Source: Prostheceraeus crozeri
Lineage: Eukaryota; Platyhelminthes; Polycladida; Euryleptidae
NCBI GenBank assembly: GCA_907163375.1
Contig: CAJQUW010007906.1
Location: 124,001 to 188,000 of the forward strand
Length of the DNA: 64,000 bases
Direction of reading: 5' to 3'
Below are positions 1-11,522 of the stretch, piece by piece. The stretch's first letter is position 1. The number at the start of each line of letters is the position of its first letter. Made by a program: the position numbers and the translations under genes. The notes below the pieces were generated by a model, which was not told the DNA's origin, searched no databases, and was given only the letters and a program-made list of their open reading frames with translations.

Positions 1-205
1 TTGCCAGCTGTTCATTGGAGCATTTTTTCCAGACAGACTGCATACAACTCAAGAGATGATTTGAAACGGGTTCCGCTTTATGATTCGGAGGAAGTTGTGA
101 AATGGAATTTCCGTAGACTCTGTTATCATATTGTGCACTCAATATTGTACTCAATGTAAGGACATCGGACACTCATCGATGACATGAATTCTGTGGCAGT
201 CATAT

Positions 206-502
206 TCACGAGGGCAAAAGCTCCCTCCACCTTCGGTCGGTTGAAGCAGTAATCGCTGCCTTTATGACTGTGCATAGATTCGGATAGCGACCAAACTTCA
301 CAATTTCTGTCCAGTATTCATCAATTCCGATTTCATCTGACGGTAGAAGCGTGTCATCCGATGAATATTGTCGAGCTTCTCGAAGAACTTTCACATTTTC
401 ATTTCCAGAAACAGGGAAATATTTGCTCAGGCTAGATAGCTGTTGAACACACAGTTCTGTCCGACGATTTTTCTGCCCTACATAGGCTAATACAGCTGAC
501 AC
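206..502 (-). pseudogene. hAT-like transposase C-terminal relic
   Basis: An open stretch of 98 codons resembles the part of hAT-family transposases just before and inside the C-terminal dimerisation region. The clearest part is a segment reading IDEYW, followed after a few residues by YPNLCTVIKAA, which is similar to the pattern DEYW...YPxLxKVVKAAL seen in hAT-like proteins. The similarity stops soon after, before the usual conserved ERxFS-type segment, so this is a fragment. No terminal inverted repeats or target duplication were found around it. It could also derive from a domesticated hAT-like gene. The family call rests on remembered motif similarity only. Confidence 0.4.
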
Positions 503-707
503 TAACGACTACACCTATAACCACCGAAGTCACAGATAACAAATAAAATCTATCTACACAAAAAACACCACAGATACTTCTCGAGAAAATTTCCAAAATA
601 GTTTTCACCTACTGTTGATAGAACAATAATATCCAGATCATCTGAACCATCAATTCATCAACGAATCTCAAATATCCCTAATGAAATTTCTATGATGAAA
701 GGGATCG

Positions 708-950
708 ATGGGGATGACCCCCTTCCAACCTAATTTCAATACATTTTTGGACGAATCTCGAGACCCAACCAAAATCATGGAAAAAACCGGATGTCCGGTT
801 TTTACCGGCGAATTGTCACTCCTGGCTCACACCCTAGAAACTCAAGTCATCAATTTTGTTTCAAACTACTCCATCGACGTCAATTTCGCAGTATATTGGA
901 GAAATGCCATCTACCAAAGAACAAATGAGAACTGGAAGGATTATTCTTGA
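708..950 (+). other. Unassigned 80-codon open frame
   Basis: An ATG-initiated frame of 80 codons has a fairly protein-like composition, with acidic, aromatic and hydrophobic residues mixed. I do not recognise a family. It contains a perfect palindrome (782-803) inside the frame. No clear splice sites were identified at its edges. It may be a chance open frame or a host exon. Confidence 0.15.
782..803. repeat. Perfect short palindrome
   Basis: Two 10-base arms, AAAAACCGGA and TCCGGTTTTT, are perfectly complementary and separated by only TG. It could extrude as a tight hairpin. No role is known. Confidence 0.7.
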
Positions 951-2106
951 CTTTGATGCAGTGGGCTGAAAAGTTAGCACATAGACTTACATCGCGGCAT
1001 ATATTCTGTTTAACATTGTAATTAGTAGTAGTAATAAAATGACATTGATATCTGACAATGAAAGGTCAACTTTTTTGAAGAACAAGGAGACAACTAAAAT
1101 GCTCATGAGGAAACCGACCACTGAAATGATGGACTTTATAAAGCGACTTTTGAAACACTTTTTCGTCGAGAAATTACTTTGCCTCTATGTAATAATATTC
1201 TGCGCAATTTCTTTAGGAAATCTGAATAATTTTGTGCCCTTGATTTGTATTCATCACTGTTATGTATGAAAAAATTTCGGCATTTTTCGCATCCGCTTTC
1301 GTATTTTTTCTCATTTCTACATTTAAGATAAAAAGAATGAAATTCGTTTAAAGCGGTCAGGTGGTAAAAAAGTAAAAAGCTTAATTTGTGATGTTTGCAG
1401 CTTATATTCCAAACTACTCGTATAAATGAGATGTTTTGCAACAAACAAATTCTACATGGCAGTAAATGAAGTCTTCTTAATTCGATGCTTCTTTAGTTTG
1501 GGAACTGATGTGAACTTAAACATATTAATTGTATATAATCAGATGTAATTTTGGCATCTCATGCAAGCATATTAATCTGAGAGTTACTATGGTAGATACG
1601 TGTATAGTCGATAAATTGAGCAAACGGCCACCACGCAAACAGATTGCATTGTCGCGTCCTGTGGTCACATCTGGGTGCGCGCGCGTCGTTCATTTTCGCG
1701 TTTCACCTTTTAGGGAAGAGTGAACTATCTCGTAAATTGTCTCTGGTTCATGACAAATCCCGCTGCTGAAAATGCACGCTCGCTTACTGTGGAGGTGGCT
1801 AGGATGAGAAGAATTACGGTGGTTAACATAAACCAGTCTCCTCAGGTTCGGGTGCTGGACAGCACGTTTGGCCCACCACCACAGGTCTGCACAGGAGGCC
1901 GTTCATACTTCAGGCTTCACCATGGATTAGTAAACTATTGTATATTGCGTCCCTAGCCCATCTGTCCGTGAAAAAGCAATAAAAAATGCTGCTTATTTAT
2001 CCTTCATCGTCGTGCAATAGGTGGATTGTGGCTAGTCTGTCTTAAGTCAGAGTGGGTTAAGTTATTAAACTATTTCAAAACTAAAAATTAACAATGAATC
2101 ATCGTC
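951..2106. other. No gene recognised
   Basis: Short open frames on both strands look like chance. A moderately GC-richer patch with CG steps lies near 1640-1920, but it has no recognisable domain. Confidence 0.5.
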
Positions 2107-2107
2107 A

Positions 2108-2192
2108 ACACGAAAATAAACACGACTCGAATTGTAAAAACACGAGCACGACACGAAACACGATCGTGTTCCTGTCGCGTACGTGTCACGAA
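2108..2192. repeat. CACGA-rich degenerate repeat
   Basis: About eight irregularly spaced CACGA or ACACGA words lie on the plus strand and run into TCGTG and CGTGT words at the right edge. A reverse-oriented CGTGT/TCGTG cluster lies at 6800-6833. Subterminal short repeats of this kind are known in hAT elements, but no flanking target duplication was found. Confidence 0.45.
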
Positions 2193-2950
2193 CGCAGACA
2201 TCTACTGTGTATATCATGAATGAGTGAATTTTCGGTCTAGATGATGGTCGTTTTACTGCGAAGCAACAAATAATTTCAACTATGATTGTTGAAAACGCTG
2301 GTTTGTGATTTCCTTACAAAGACATTGCTAAACTTGAATATGAATGCATACATTTTGCTTGAATAAGTTTAATGTTTGACTCTTCTTTACTATATTGGAA
2401 TTAGATAAGTTACATTTTCTGTTTCACAAAGTCATGCTATGTAGGGTTTTTACTGGTTTCAGTCCACAGATTTAGAGAGGAACAGATGAACTACTGAACA
2501 GATGAACAGATGAATTGATGTCGATATCATTCTATAGCAATCCTGTAGGGTTGCTTAACAAGAATTTTGATTTAATGAAATGATAAGGCGTCACAGGTGT
2601 CTACTTCATATCGCACATGGATGTGATTGCTAGCAGGAGGGTGCGGCCGGAAAAATTCAGAAGGGGCGCCAGAAGAAGACATGGAGGCCGAGAAAGCTGA
2701 AGGGATGGGAGCCAAGTGGGGCAGCCAATGGGCACCCTAAGGGGGCGCCGGTGAAAGCAAGGAGGGCTCCCAGTGAAACCAATATCATGCGGATGCAAGT
2801 TAATGGACTACAACAAAAACGATTCTACACATCACGCTTTTATTACTACTTAGGCAAAGGGGGCGAAGCCGGAGCTGGAATAATCACATCCCTGATCGTG
2901 ATTAGTGGACTGTGCTTAAACTGACCTGTTACTCTTTCATGATAATTCCG
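2193..2950. other. No gene; GC-rich purine patch
   Basis: Apart from three AACAGATGA words near 2480-2515 and a purine-rich, GC-rich patch at about 2630-2790 that stands out from the AT-rich surroundings, nothing was recognised. The patch might be a LINE or gene relic, but no domain could be read with confidence. Confidence 0.4.
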
Positions 2951-3180
2951 ATGGTGACTTCATGTTGTGTTCCTCATTGTACGAACAGAGTATTGAAATA
3001 TTCAAATATTTATTTTCACGAGTTTCCTCACAGCAATCCTCAATTGCTTGAGCAGTGGAATAAGCGAAGGAATTTAAGCCACCTCGACATGTTTCATTCG
3101 TGTGCAGTGAGCATTTCTTAGAGAGCGACTTTTCCATCGCTAAATGTATTTCAGTCACAACGATATTGCATCGCTCATGA
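2951..3180 (+). pseudogene. Broken THAP zinc-finger domain
   Basis: The frame from the ATG at 2951 reads MVTSCCVPHCTNR, then FHEFP and a QW pair, which is the layout of the N-terminal half of a THAP (C2CH) DNA-binding domain. The second half, VCSEHFLESDF, carries the final Cys and His ligands but lies in a different frame from about 3090, so a small indel separates the halves. The first frame stops at 3119-3121 and the second at 3178-3180. THAP domains occur in host transcription regulators and in P-element transposases. No transposase body follows, so this is either a host exon relic or a P-like fragment. The domain itself is clear; its parent is unknown. Confidence 0.65.
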
Positions 3181-3492
3181 GCTATAAATAGCATGTGGAG
3201 GAGAGGGGAGAGGAAATAACGAAATATCTACAGAAATGACGAAGAGTGTGATTAAGGATTATTTTTAAACCGATTTGTTATCATGTTTCACAACGCGACC
3301 GATTTTGTTGACATCATTCGATTTTAAATGAAATGATCCGTTACAATCACAGAATCTCAAAGTCTTGGTATTCAAATCTCAGAAAATGAATTCTAATCCG
3401 GAATAGAAATAACAGAAAATTCTTAAATGATCGGGGGAAAAGTGAAAACGAGATTATAATCAATTTACACAGAAACGTATTCCACTACCTCT
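3181..3492. other. No gene recognised
   Basis: AT-rich sequence with stops in every frame and no recognisable repeat. Confidence 0.5.
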
Positions 3493-3912
3493 TTAATGAA
3501 CCCCCTTCTCATTCAATTCCTTCATCCTCTCATCTCTTAAAAAATAGCGTAAATTGTATCTCCTCAATTGAAACACACCCGACAGCTTACAAAATCCATG
3601 TTTTTGGTTAAAACCGAGGATTTCGAGAACGGGATTCACTAAATGTGCGATACATACATTGAATTTTCCTTTTGAAATGTTGCATGTTTCTTCAAGGAAG
3701 CGTGCAGTGGTCACCGGACACCGGTTTAATATATTATGCTTCAGATGAGACAGCCCAATGATTTTTTCAAGTAATGAACCCAGTACTTTTTCATCCAAAC
3801 TTGATACGATCCCGATTTCGGAATCGACGGCGCTGATCGATTTTATCGGGAATTTTACAAAAATCCCGGGATTCGGGATTTCAAGTTCTAGTGCATAGTT
3901 CTTCCGGGACAT
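3493..3912 (-). other. Unassigned 139-codon open frame
   Basis: An ATG-initiated minus-strand frame of 139 codons. The N-terminal part overlaps DNA rich in TCCCG and CGGGA words (about 3800-3890), which suggests a transposon-derived terminal or simple-sequence region rather than a conserved protein. The middle, near residues 60-110, contains several Cys residues and looks more protein-like. No family was recognised. Confidence 0.2.
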
Positions 3913-4433
3913 GCTATATACACTATATATAGGACAATATAGGACATGCCATTTTCACTTGACATAATCTTGAATAAACAGCACATCACCTTACTTTGTT
4001 TACCCTTGGAACTAATTAAGCACAACAGCTACGAAATCTGCTAAATCAATCTCATACAAAAGCAAAAATTGCTTTATTAGGCAAATTGATAATTATGAAA
4101 CATATTGAAAGTTCAAAAGTTGACAGTTTTCTAAAAATCCCCCTAGATTCCTTACAACATCTTATACATCGCAGGACTACATGTACTCATTGAAGAGCAT
4201 CAACCAAATTTAAATAAGCATGACCAGAGCGCTTGATCCATTGCTTATTAGTAATGTAGCAAACTCTTTCCATTTTAATGCATAAATTCGATTGATTATT
4301 GCTATACTTTTACCTATGCCATCCATTTATATTCCATGTCCGATATCCGTCTCACAATTTTGTGCATACATATTTTATATTTCCTAGCTTTTTCTTCAAA
4401 ATGATCTATGTACATTCATAGATTTCAATTACC
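3913..4433. other. No gene recognised
   Basis: AT-rich non-coding sequence. The only structured element is the hammerhead-like core that follows it. Confidence 0.5.
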
Positions 4434-4467
4434 CTGAAGATGGACTCTGTAACAGTCCGAAGTACCG
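4434..4467 (+). ncRNA. Hammerhead-like ribozyme core (degenerate)
   Basis: CTGAAGA at 4434-4440 matches the hammerhead consensus CUGANGA exactly. It is followed by a 5-bp stem II (GGACT 4442-4446 with AGTCC 4454-4458) and by GAAG, where the consensus has GAAA. One extra T separates the core from stem II, stem III would be minimal, and the flanking sequences pair poorly as stem I. Short-stem-III hammerheads of this form are known from Penelope-like retroelements. This copy is probably a relic. Confidence 0.4.
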
Positions 4468-6799
4468 TTTGATTATAATTAAATAGCTTTCAAAATGTAG
4501 TTTGAGGTTTTGACAAACGAGTACTTTTACGATCATGCATGTATGAAATTCATGTGACTTCATTACAGACTTACGAGAATTATTAGGACATGAGTCAAAT
4601 TCACTGGGTGGGAGTGCTTACTATTTGGCGAAAGTGTTAGCTGTGATTAAATAATCACGTGATTCTACGTGTGATTTTAAATCATGTGATTAAACCTTTG
4701 TAGGGTTTTGAAAGGCTGTCATGAGTTTTGGCCGGATATGCTTCAATATAGCAGGGTGGAAAGATAGATTAAACACAAATTGAAATACATATTTCCAAAT
4801 GAACTTTTGGCATTAAAGTTCCAGTTCTTTAATCAATGACCACAATAGCTGTACAGTGAAAGCAATGTATTAGTATTCTATTGTCCACAATTCTCTGCAC
4901 ATGACCTGCCCATCTTTAACGATTGTCTTTGATCTTCCTTGTTATCGACTTCTGTAGTCCCACTTCTCGTCTCAAATCATTCATACTGTTTATACTGATA
5001 AAAATTTCAATTTTATCTGTCTTGTAAATTGGCTTTTGACTATGTGCAAACTACGCAACATGAAATAAATCGACCAACACCTGTCGTCTTGTTTTGAAAG
5101 GTTCATAAATTGATAATCATTAAGATTCTTAGAAAATATTCGCATTCATATACCTACATCATCATGTATATTAGCTGCAAACACATCAAAACAATTGCGC
5201 AATCAAGACAATGGTCATTACAGTCAAATACATAATACTTGTACAAGCTACAAACCGAGCATCATTAGATTTAACACATCCGATCATCATATAGAACCAC
5301 CTCTTTGTAGACAAGTACATCCACAGATTTTTTCGATATACTTGTAATTTAGCCATGCCTCGCATGTTATGATTGGATTAATTTGACTGAACTTTGAGTC
5401 TCCGTCCTGTGTGCGGATCAGCGGGTTTAACGAACTTCCGGGTAACATAATCCAGATTTCTTGTTCGCACATAATTGATGATGTCAGCATGACAATTTGG
5501 CAGGTAAATTGGGAGGAGCACATTCTAAAAGTAAGAGCTGTGCTTGCTGTGTTGGATCATACGAAGACGGATCCGTCGATTTTTTTCCACGAACATAGCT
5601 ACTCGTACCTACTTGTTTCTGCATGATAGTTTGGCAAGAAAATCGGAAGTGGCACAGGCGAAACAGTGCTTCGCTGGATTCCTTGTGCTTTTCTAATGTC
5701 TGGTGAACTTCTTCAGGATAGGCCATTCAAGGTCACATTTTTGAAGGGTAATTGACAGTACTGTATTTCTTTAGATATAAGGAGTTACATTTGGTGTTGG
5801 GCTAACTGTCACTCACTCACTCCTTACAGTTGACACAATCAAAATCTTTTCCTCATTGATTTTGATGCCTAAATATGGATTTCGCTGAAATGAATGTGTT
5901 GCACTAAACTTTACCGTACAACATATGCAAATTTCGAATCAATTTCTGAAGCTTTTAGACAAGAAATTATTAAAGTCTGACCTTAGGAACAAAATTAGCG
6001 AAATCAAGTGGTATATTTTCCATGCTTTTAAAGAGTGACAAGTGAGAAGCAAATAGCGTTGCATTTCAGTGTTAAGCTAACCTCACACACCATTATTCCA
6101 CTCAGACCTACCCCCAAAGCTCCACTCCAATTTTTATCACTTCTACATTCGATCACGCCTTCGGCTTTTTATAACATTCGATCAACATGTTAACTAATAA
6201 CTAATATCTGCTGCTTTATCTTTCCCAAGAAGTACCGGTATGTTTGATTTTAGTTAGAAAATTGGGCATGCAACACATTGTATGCACTTCACAGAATTAT
6301 CAAGATTATAAGTAGAAAATGATAGCTTCTACGTTCATAAGATATCATGTCTACTAATACTAAGCAGCAATTCTCATTTTTTAAATTCAATAAATGGTCA
6401 TGTATGTCAATTACGTCGTTGATATGCTCTTGCATACAGTGTATTTATAACAGTGTACATGCTGGACTGACTTATTTTCTTGCTATCCACATCTACTCAT
6501 TAAGGTCGAATGGAAAGGAAAATGTATGACTTCTATTCATTGCGAAGAATATTCTAAGATATTTTTCTTCCAATTAAAGAATGAGTCATTATAAGCACAG
6601 ATCATTCTGATTTCTTACATGTCTTTTTGCGTTGTCATCCGCTACCCACCGTATACTGCAATTCATTACGAATTCCTTTTTAATCAAATATGCCTAATTA
6701 TGCGCACTTTTACCGCAAACCACATTCGTCTAACAAACTCCAGACCCTTTGCCCTTTCTGCATTAGGAAACGCTGAATTTTAATTCATAAGCAAACTAT
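4468..6799. other. No gene recognised
   Basis: About 2.3 kb of AT-rich DNA with only short open frames. A cluster of ATCACGTGATT-like near-palindromes lies around 4645-4695. A minus-strand stretch at about 5290-5720 is broken over two frames and is Cys-rich, but no family could be assigned. Confidence 0.45.
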
Positions 6800-6833
6800 C
6801 GTGTAATCGTGTTTCGCTTCGTGTTCGTGCTCG
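6800..6833. repeat. CGTGT/TCGTG-rich patch
   Basis: Several TCGTG and CGTGT words occur here. It is the reverse-complement counterpart of the CACGA-rich patch at 2108-2192. Confidence 0.4.
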
Positions 6834-6849
6834 CATTGTTGTGTGAAGA

Positions 6850-7045
6850 GCACTCCATGTCACAGTGGTTTCGTGCTTGGTCCCGCGATCTTTTGGTCCG
6901 GAGGTCGAGCTCCGAAAGTGTCATTGGAAGTCGGCAGGAAGGGCATCTGAACTAAAAGTACCACAGCGCTCCAGATACTGTATAAATGTCTGACAATGTC
7001 AGCACCGTCCATGCCTCCAGCATGGAGAGTAATGACGTAAACGCT
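6850..7045 (+). mobile_element. tRNA-derived SINE-like element
   Basis: The 5' part (about 6856-6915) resembles a degenerate tRNA. It has a box-A-like region around CACAGTGGTTTCGTGC and a box-B-like GGTCGAGCTCC, which is close to the GGTTCGANNCC consensus. It is followed by GTCGGCAGGAAGGGCATC, a word I associate with conserved SINE or LINE body segments in other animals. A poly(A) tail and target duplication were not clear. The SINE family was not assigned. Confidence 0.45.
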
Positions 7046-7907
7046 TCATTTTTTAGAGCACTGCTTTACTTTCCTGATGACAATCAATCATGCTAGAATT
7101 TCAGTTTGAGAGGGTATGATGACATGCGGGAGATAATGTGTACACTTAGCAATAAAACGTTAATTCTTAGCGGTTTGGCTATATTTACGCAAAATAAAAC
7201 ATTTCAATTCTTTATCATGCTGTTTGGAGTTCAGAATTGTTAGCATACTAATGTATTCAACAATCGAGAAACAGCAACGCGAAGCAATGATTGTACAGGA
7301 ATGTAGAGGTTTTGCTTTCATACACAATTTTACAGAAATGAAGTAGCATACTACACCTTTGTCTCACAATATGAAATAGAGTAAAAGCTACCGAGGCATT
7401 CGCTAACTCTATTTTTATTTACATGCATGATGATATGCCGATCTTTCTCAATTGTTTCTATCACTTCTAAATCATTCCCATCCCAGAAGGCGGAACAAAA
7501 AATTAGTTGCTGCGATAATTTACCCTATTTCACTTACAAATGCGACTTTGTTGAAAAGTAATCACTCACCCATACGGAACCGTTGGCGGCAGTTTCTGAG
7601 ATGTCCAGCAATGAAAATGTCTGCGCAGATCTTCAGCTTTATTCTTTGCGAGATCACCCACTGAGAAACGGAACTCTTTCAATAGCGCTCCTATTAATGT
7701 TCCCTGAACAGGAGCATAATTGCCTGCAAGATCAGAATAATGAAACTGTGACTACTCACAATTCTAGGTGAAAAATTCAGACTTGAATTTAAAAACATGA
7801 TCACCCACTGGATTCTAGATTTAAAAATCATTGAACCATTTAGTTTGAAGTTTGATTCATTCGCAGAGAAAAATGCAACACATACGTGCAACACCACGTA
7901 ATACGCG
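7046..7907. other. No gene recognised
   Basis: AT-rich sequence with short, unconvincing open frames. Confidence 0.45.
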
Positions 7908-8131
7908 TTTGGAGGAACTCCATTTGTCTAAACGACCTGTATTGGATGTTTTCCAATCCGCTGAATTCCACAGTTAGAGGCGCTCCGCTCCATTTATCTA
8001 ACCGAACTGTTTCGAAGGTCACCAATCCGCTCCATCTGTCGGTTGGAGGCGATCCGCTCTATTTAATTAATGCAGTCGTTCTAGAAGTCATCCAATTCGC
8101 TTCATTGTCGACTGGAGGTGCTCCGCTCTGA
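7908..8131 (+). repeat. Diverged 69-bp tandem repeat
   Basis: CCAATCCG-type words recur at 7953, 8022 and 8092, with matching downstream blocks (GGAGGCGNTCCGCTC) and a partial copy upstream from about 7908. The period is 69-70 bp, and copies are substantially diverged. Because 69 is a multiple of three, the first copies stay open in one frame as repeated 23-residue blocks (NPL...GGAPL). This may be a decayed coding repeat or a plain minisatellite. Confidence 0.65.
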
Positions 8132-10034
8132 GTCCGGTTTATCCATTGCTTGTAGACGGTAACAAAGATTGACTACCGCAAATACATCAACCAGTGCAAT
8201 CACAACATGTTTCGCATTTATAATAATAACAAACGGTACTACTGCATTGCATGGGCAGGAAGCCTTGGAATAGTATTTGTGCGTTGTTTGAGATTACCCA
8301 TGAAAGAGATATCTAAATGATTATACACTTCACAGTTGCCAATTCCCTATCTGTATCTTTCCCCACTGTCAGAATATTTTGTGTGGTAGAAATATTTTAA
8401 ATGTGTTCGTTTTCATAAATGACATATCAACGCATATTCGAAATATCCTACCTAAATAATGACTCATGGTTAATAATACACCTTAAAGATAATTCTGGAG
8501 GCATCCGTAAGATTTTATTTACTGGCTAAAAGCGAGTAGAAAACGAAGAACCTATGGGTATCTGAGATTGGCAAAGACAATCTTGCATCACATGTCAGAC
8601 ACTAATGTGAAATATTTGTTTAATATCACTATATAACGCTTCTATTTATTTTTGCATCATTAAACCTTTAATTGCACACGTGTTCCAATGGCTGACTTGT
8701 AGATACATGACCGGTATACGTAGCATAATTCAGTGCGCCTAACCCTCGAACTTGTATCAGACTCTCTTGAAAGTCTGATTTGAACATAGCGGGAATCATT
8801 CATATAAACTGACTTTTTATGACTTTAACTGCATAGTTGAGAATTGCACCTCTTAACCCGGGAGTGAATGGATAGATATCTAGCCTACACTTTATTTGTC
8901 AGAAGATGACTGTGTGATGAGGAGAAATTTTTAATTACATCAAGTAGTAGGCTACAAATGTGTGATAAATTGATCACACTTGACTTTGACAAGTAAAAAC
9001 ATTCAAGAATGTGGCAAGAATTCAAGCATAAGGTGGCCAATAGTTCATTTTAATAGTCACGTTGATGTGTCAGAAATCATTGCATCCACTGCATAAGTTT
9101 GTAACAATCAAGCGGAGACGAGAAGCTTTGAGAGAGTTAGCCAGAGTCGTGGCATTGGATTGTGTCTGTAGCACTCGATTTTTACGGTCTGTGTGCTTAC
9201 ATACTCTCCTTCATTCAACAATTTAGTAGTCGACTGCGAACACAAACTCCTGAAGCGACAGCATCAATATGTCAGGGATGCCACAGCGCAAAACTGTCAA
9301 GAAGCTGCATTATTACAAAGAAATAATGCTTAATTTAATTGCAAGAACCCAGTTTGTGGTGACCATGTAGCTCACATTATCTAAAAAATATGGAAAATAG
9401 AAAAGTTTGAATTACAATTTGTCATTTCTTTGATGCATTGTAAAAATGTGCATAAACGTTTATCAGCTTGTACATATGAGTCAAATTGCAACGAGGACTG
9501 CTTAAATCAAAATCTATATTAATAAATTAAAAGTCTTTGATTAGCAGTGAAATGAAGACATTTATTAGAGGAGGTTAATTCATCATGTCTTGGTCACTCT
9601 AAGCTGTTCTACACCTTGGTAGTGCGACGTTCTATTACTCTAAACCGAGATAACTACTGCCGATTCACCATTATACATCGACCCACATGTTTATTCACAG
9701 GCGACGTTTTACTAAGAACTCGATATATGCGCATGTGTATTACACGCTGACGTAGTGCAAGGTCGCATTGGGCGCCGCCCACATTTTTAGCAATTTATCT
9801 TGGCGTCTAACTTTCTTGATTTCATTTTGAAAGACTCAAAACGCCCATCTCCTATGATCCTTTACTTACGGCAGATAGGGCGCGATGACAGCGGTTATCT
9901 TCTATCATCATTTACATATCATAAGTTCCAATGTGAATTGGGGTACCACTTGAATTTAGGTTGTTCTAGTGTTTGTTCAGATGCAAAGAGTGCTCCTATA
10001 ATCCTTTGCGTGGCGTTGGTTCAGATATGAAAAG
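8132..10034. other. No gene recognised
   Basis: About 1.9 kb of AT-rich DNA. A short perfect hairpin (TCAGACT/AGTCTGA) lies near 8757-8778, and a small GC-rich patch at about 9750-9785. No coding or RNA feature could be supported. Confidence 0.45.
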
Positions 10035-10800
10035 TGCACCCAGTTCTGAAGTTAGTAGGGAGGAGTAGCAGTCACTCCTTGGGTTGAAGTATCTAGTCGA
10101 GTTCCCCAAGGATCAATTTTGGGGCCCTTTCTCTTTATCATGTTCCTCACTGACCTTCCGTCCTTCCCAAACACTGAAGTCATACTTTATGCAGATGACT
10201 TTACTCTCATACACCTTCAAACCTCTGATAACACATGTTCCTTTCAATCTGTGGTGCATGATTTTTCTGAGTGGGCTTCAAACAAGAGATTGAATATAAA
10301 TGTTAGAAAAACTAAATGCATGGATATCTCCAGGAACTCGAATACATGCATATCTAATATTGTTATTAACGACTGTGTTATCGAGAATGTAAGCGTATTG
10401 AAAGTTTTGGGTATTTATTTCACAAAAGATCTCCGCTGGAAAACACATTCTTCATGTTTGCATAAGAAATGTTGTGCTGGGTTTCTCTGAACAAGAGATT
10501 AAAATCAAATGGTAATCATTATTCCGTTATTTGGCAGGCCTATAAAATCCCTGTCATGTGTCACATGTATTATTGTAGGCCTGTGGTTTGTGACGTTTTG
10601 AGCACGGTATTCAGAAAAATGGAAGTGTTGAATCGTATTACAAGAAGATGGTGCCATGTCAAAGACGAAACTCGAGTCCGTGATATGCTGGACAAGAGTT
10701 GTGTGAAACTGATTCGACGTATCTCGAACAATTATGACCGTCATCCTCTTGCACAATTTTTCATTCACAGGGACAACAACAGAGTTTGAAAGCATGTTTA
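10035..10800 (+). mobile_element. LINE fragment: reverse-transcriptase C-terminal half
   Basis: A non-LTR reverse-transcriptase remnant. VPQGSILGPFLF (about 10100-10135) and the catalytic YADD box (about 10185-10200) are intact, followed by a W...LNINVRKTKC segment typical of palm and thumb regions. Further on (to about 10790) comes the characteristic C-terminal stretch VRDML...LIRRI...HPLAQ. The upstream part of ORF2 (endonuclease and fingers) is absent, so the copy is 5'-truncated, as LINEs usually are. The coding frame changes at least once after about 10480. The layout fits the CR1/Jockey group, but the clade is not certain. Confidence 0.75.
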
Positions 10801-11449
10801 AAACATGCCGTTTTTAAAAGTTAATTATAATGTGACTTTTTCAATGCTATAACCATCATGACAGTTCGTATTGCCATCGACCGTCAGGAAGTACTGGACG
10901 CCGAAAGCCCGACTTGTAAAGTGACTTTTCAACTGATGATAATTTTCGATCAAAACTATTGAAAAGTTTTCTTTAACTTCAAATTTTACATCAAAATGAT
11001 CACCCATCGAGTGGTCAACTACATCAAACAATTATTTGGAAGATCACGGACAATACTCGTGTATCATTTAATAGATTGTCTACGCGAGTCTTGCATGTTT
11101 TGGATCCTATTTCAACTTTCGTAGACAAGTGTCAAAGGACGATGGAACTGTGGGAGATAAGAGGGGTAGATAAGTGGAATGATCTGTGTGAAAGACGATA
11201 TTATTGAACATGTGGTCGAAAAACGAATGACAATGGCAGTGCAATCACCGGTACTTGTTTCGATTCTGTTGGTTCCACGATTCAATAGACGAATTGAATA
11301 TACCGGCAGAGCAAACGAAAGCTATTCAGAATTTTATCGTTAGCGAAGAGCCTGGTGCCTCAGAAACATTCACCCAATGCCTAGGGATGAAGCCAACTGA
11401 TTGGATTACGCTAATTCTTCAATTGATGACTTATGTCATACTGTCGTCT
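10801..11449. other. No gene recognised
   Basis: Contains the LINE 3' edge (a small AAACATG-type inverted pair near 10794-10810) and short open frames on both strands that lack ATG starts or recognisable motifs. Confidence 0.4.
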
Positions 11450-11522
11450 GTCGGCTCAGTTGGCAGAGCGTTGGCCTAGAATGCCGGAGGTCGGTGGTTC
11501 AATTACACCAAGATGCGCAGTT
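11450..11522 (+). ncRNA. tRNA-like sequence (SINE head or tRNA pseudogene)
   Basis: GGCTCAGTTGGCAGAGCG matches a tRNA D-arm with internal box A, and GGTGGTTCAATTACACC matches a T-arm with box B. The spacing between them (about 30 nt) is close to that of a tRNA. The acceptor arms do not pair well, so a functional tRNA is unlikely. A SINE head or tRNA pseudogene is the better reading. Confidence 0.6.

Noticed and set aside
5287-5726. Possible DEG/ENaC-like channel exon on the minus strand (Cys-rich, CGC-containing segment)
   Set aside because: The resemblance is weak, the reading is spread over two frames, and no splice sites or second motif supported it.
10825-11031. Minus-strand 68-codon frame as a downstream exon of the 12417-12555 gene
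   Set aside because: It lacks an ATG, has no convincing splice acceptor, and shows no recognisable similarity.
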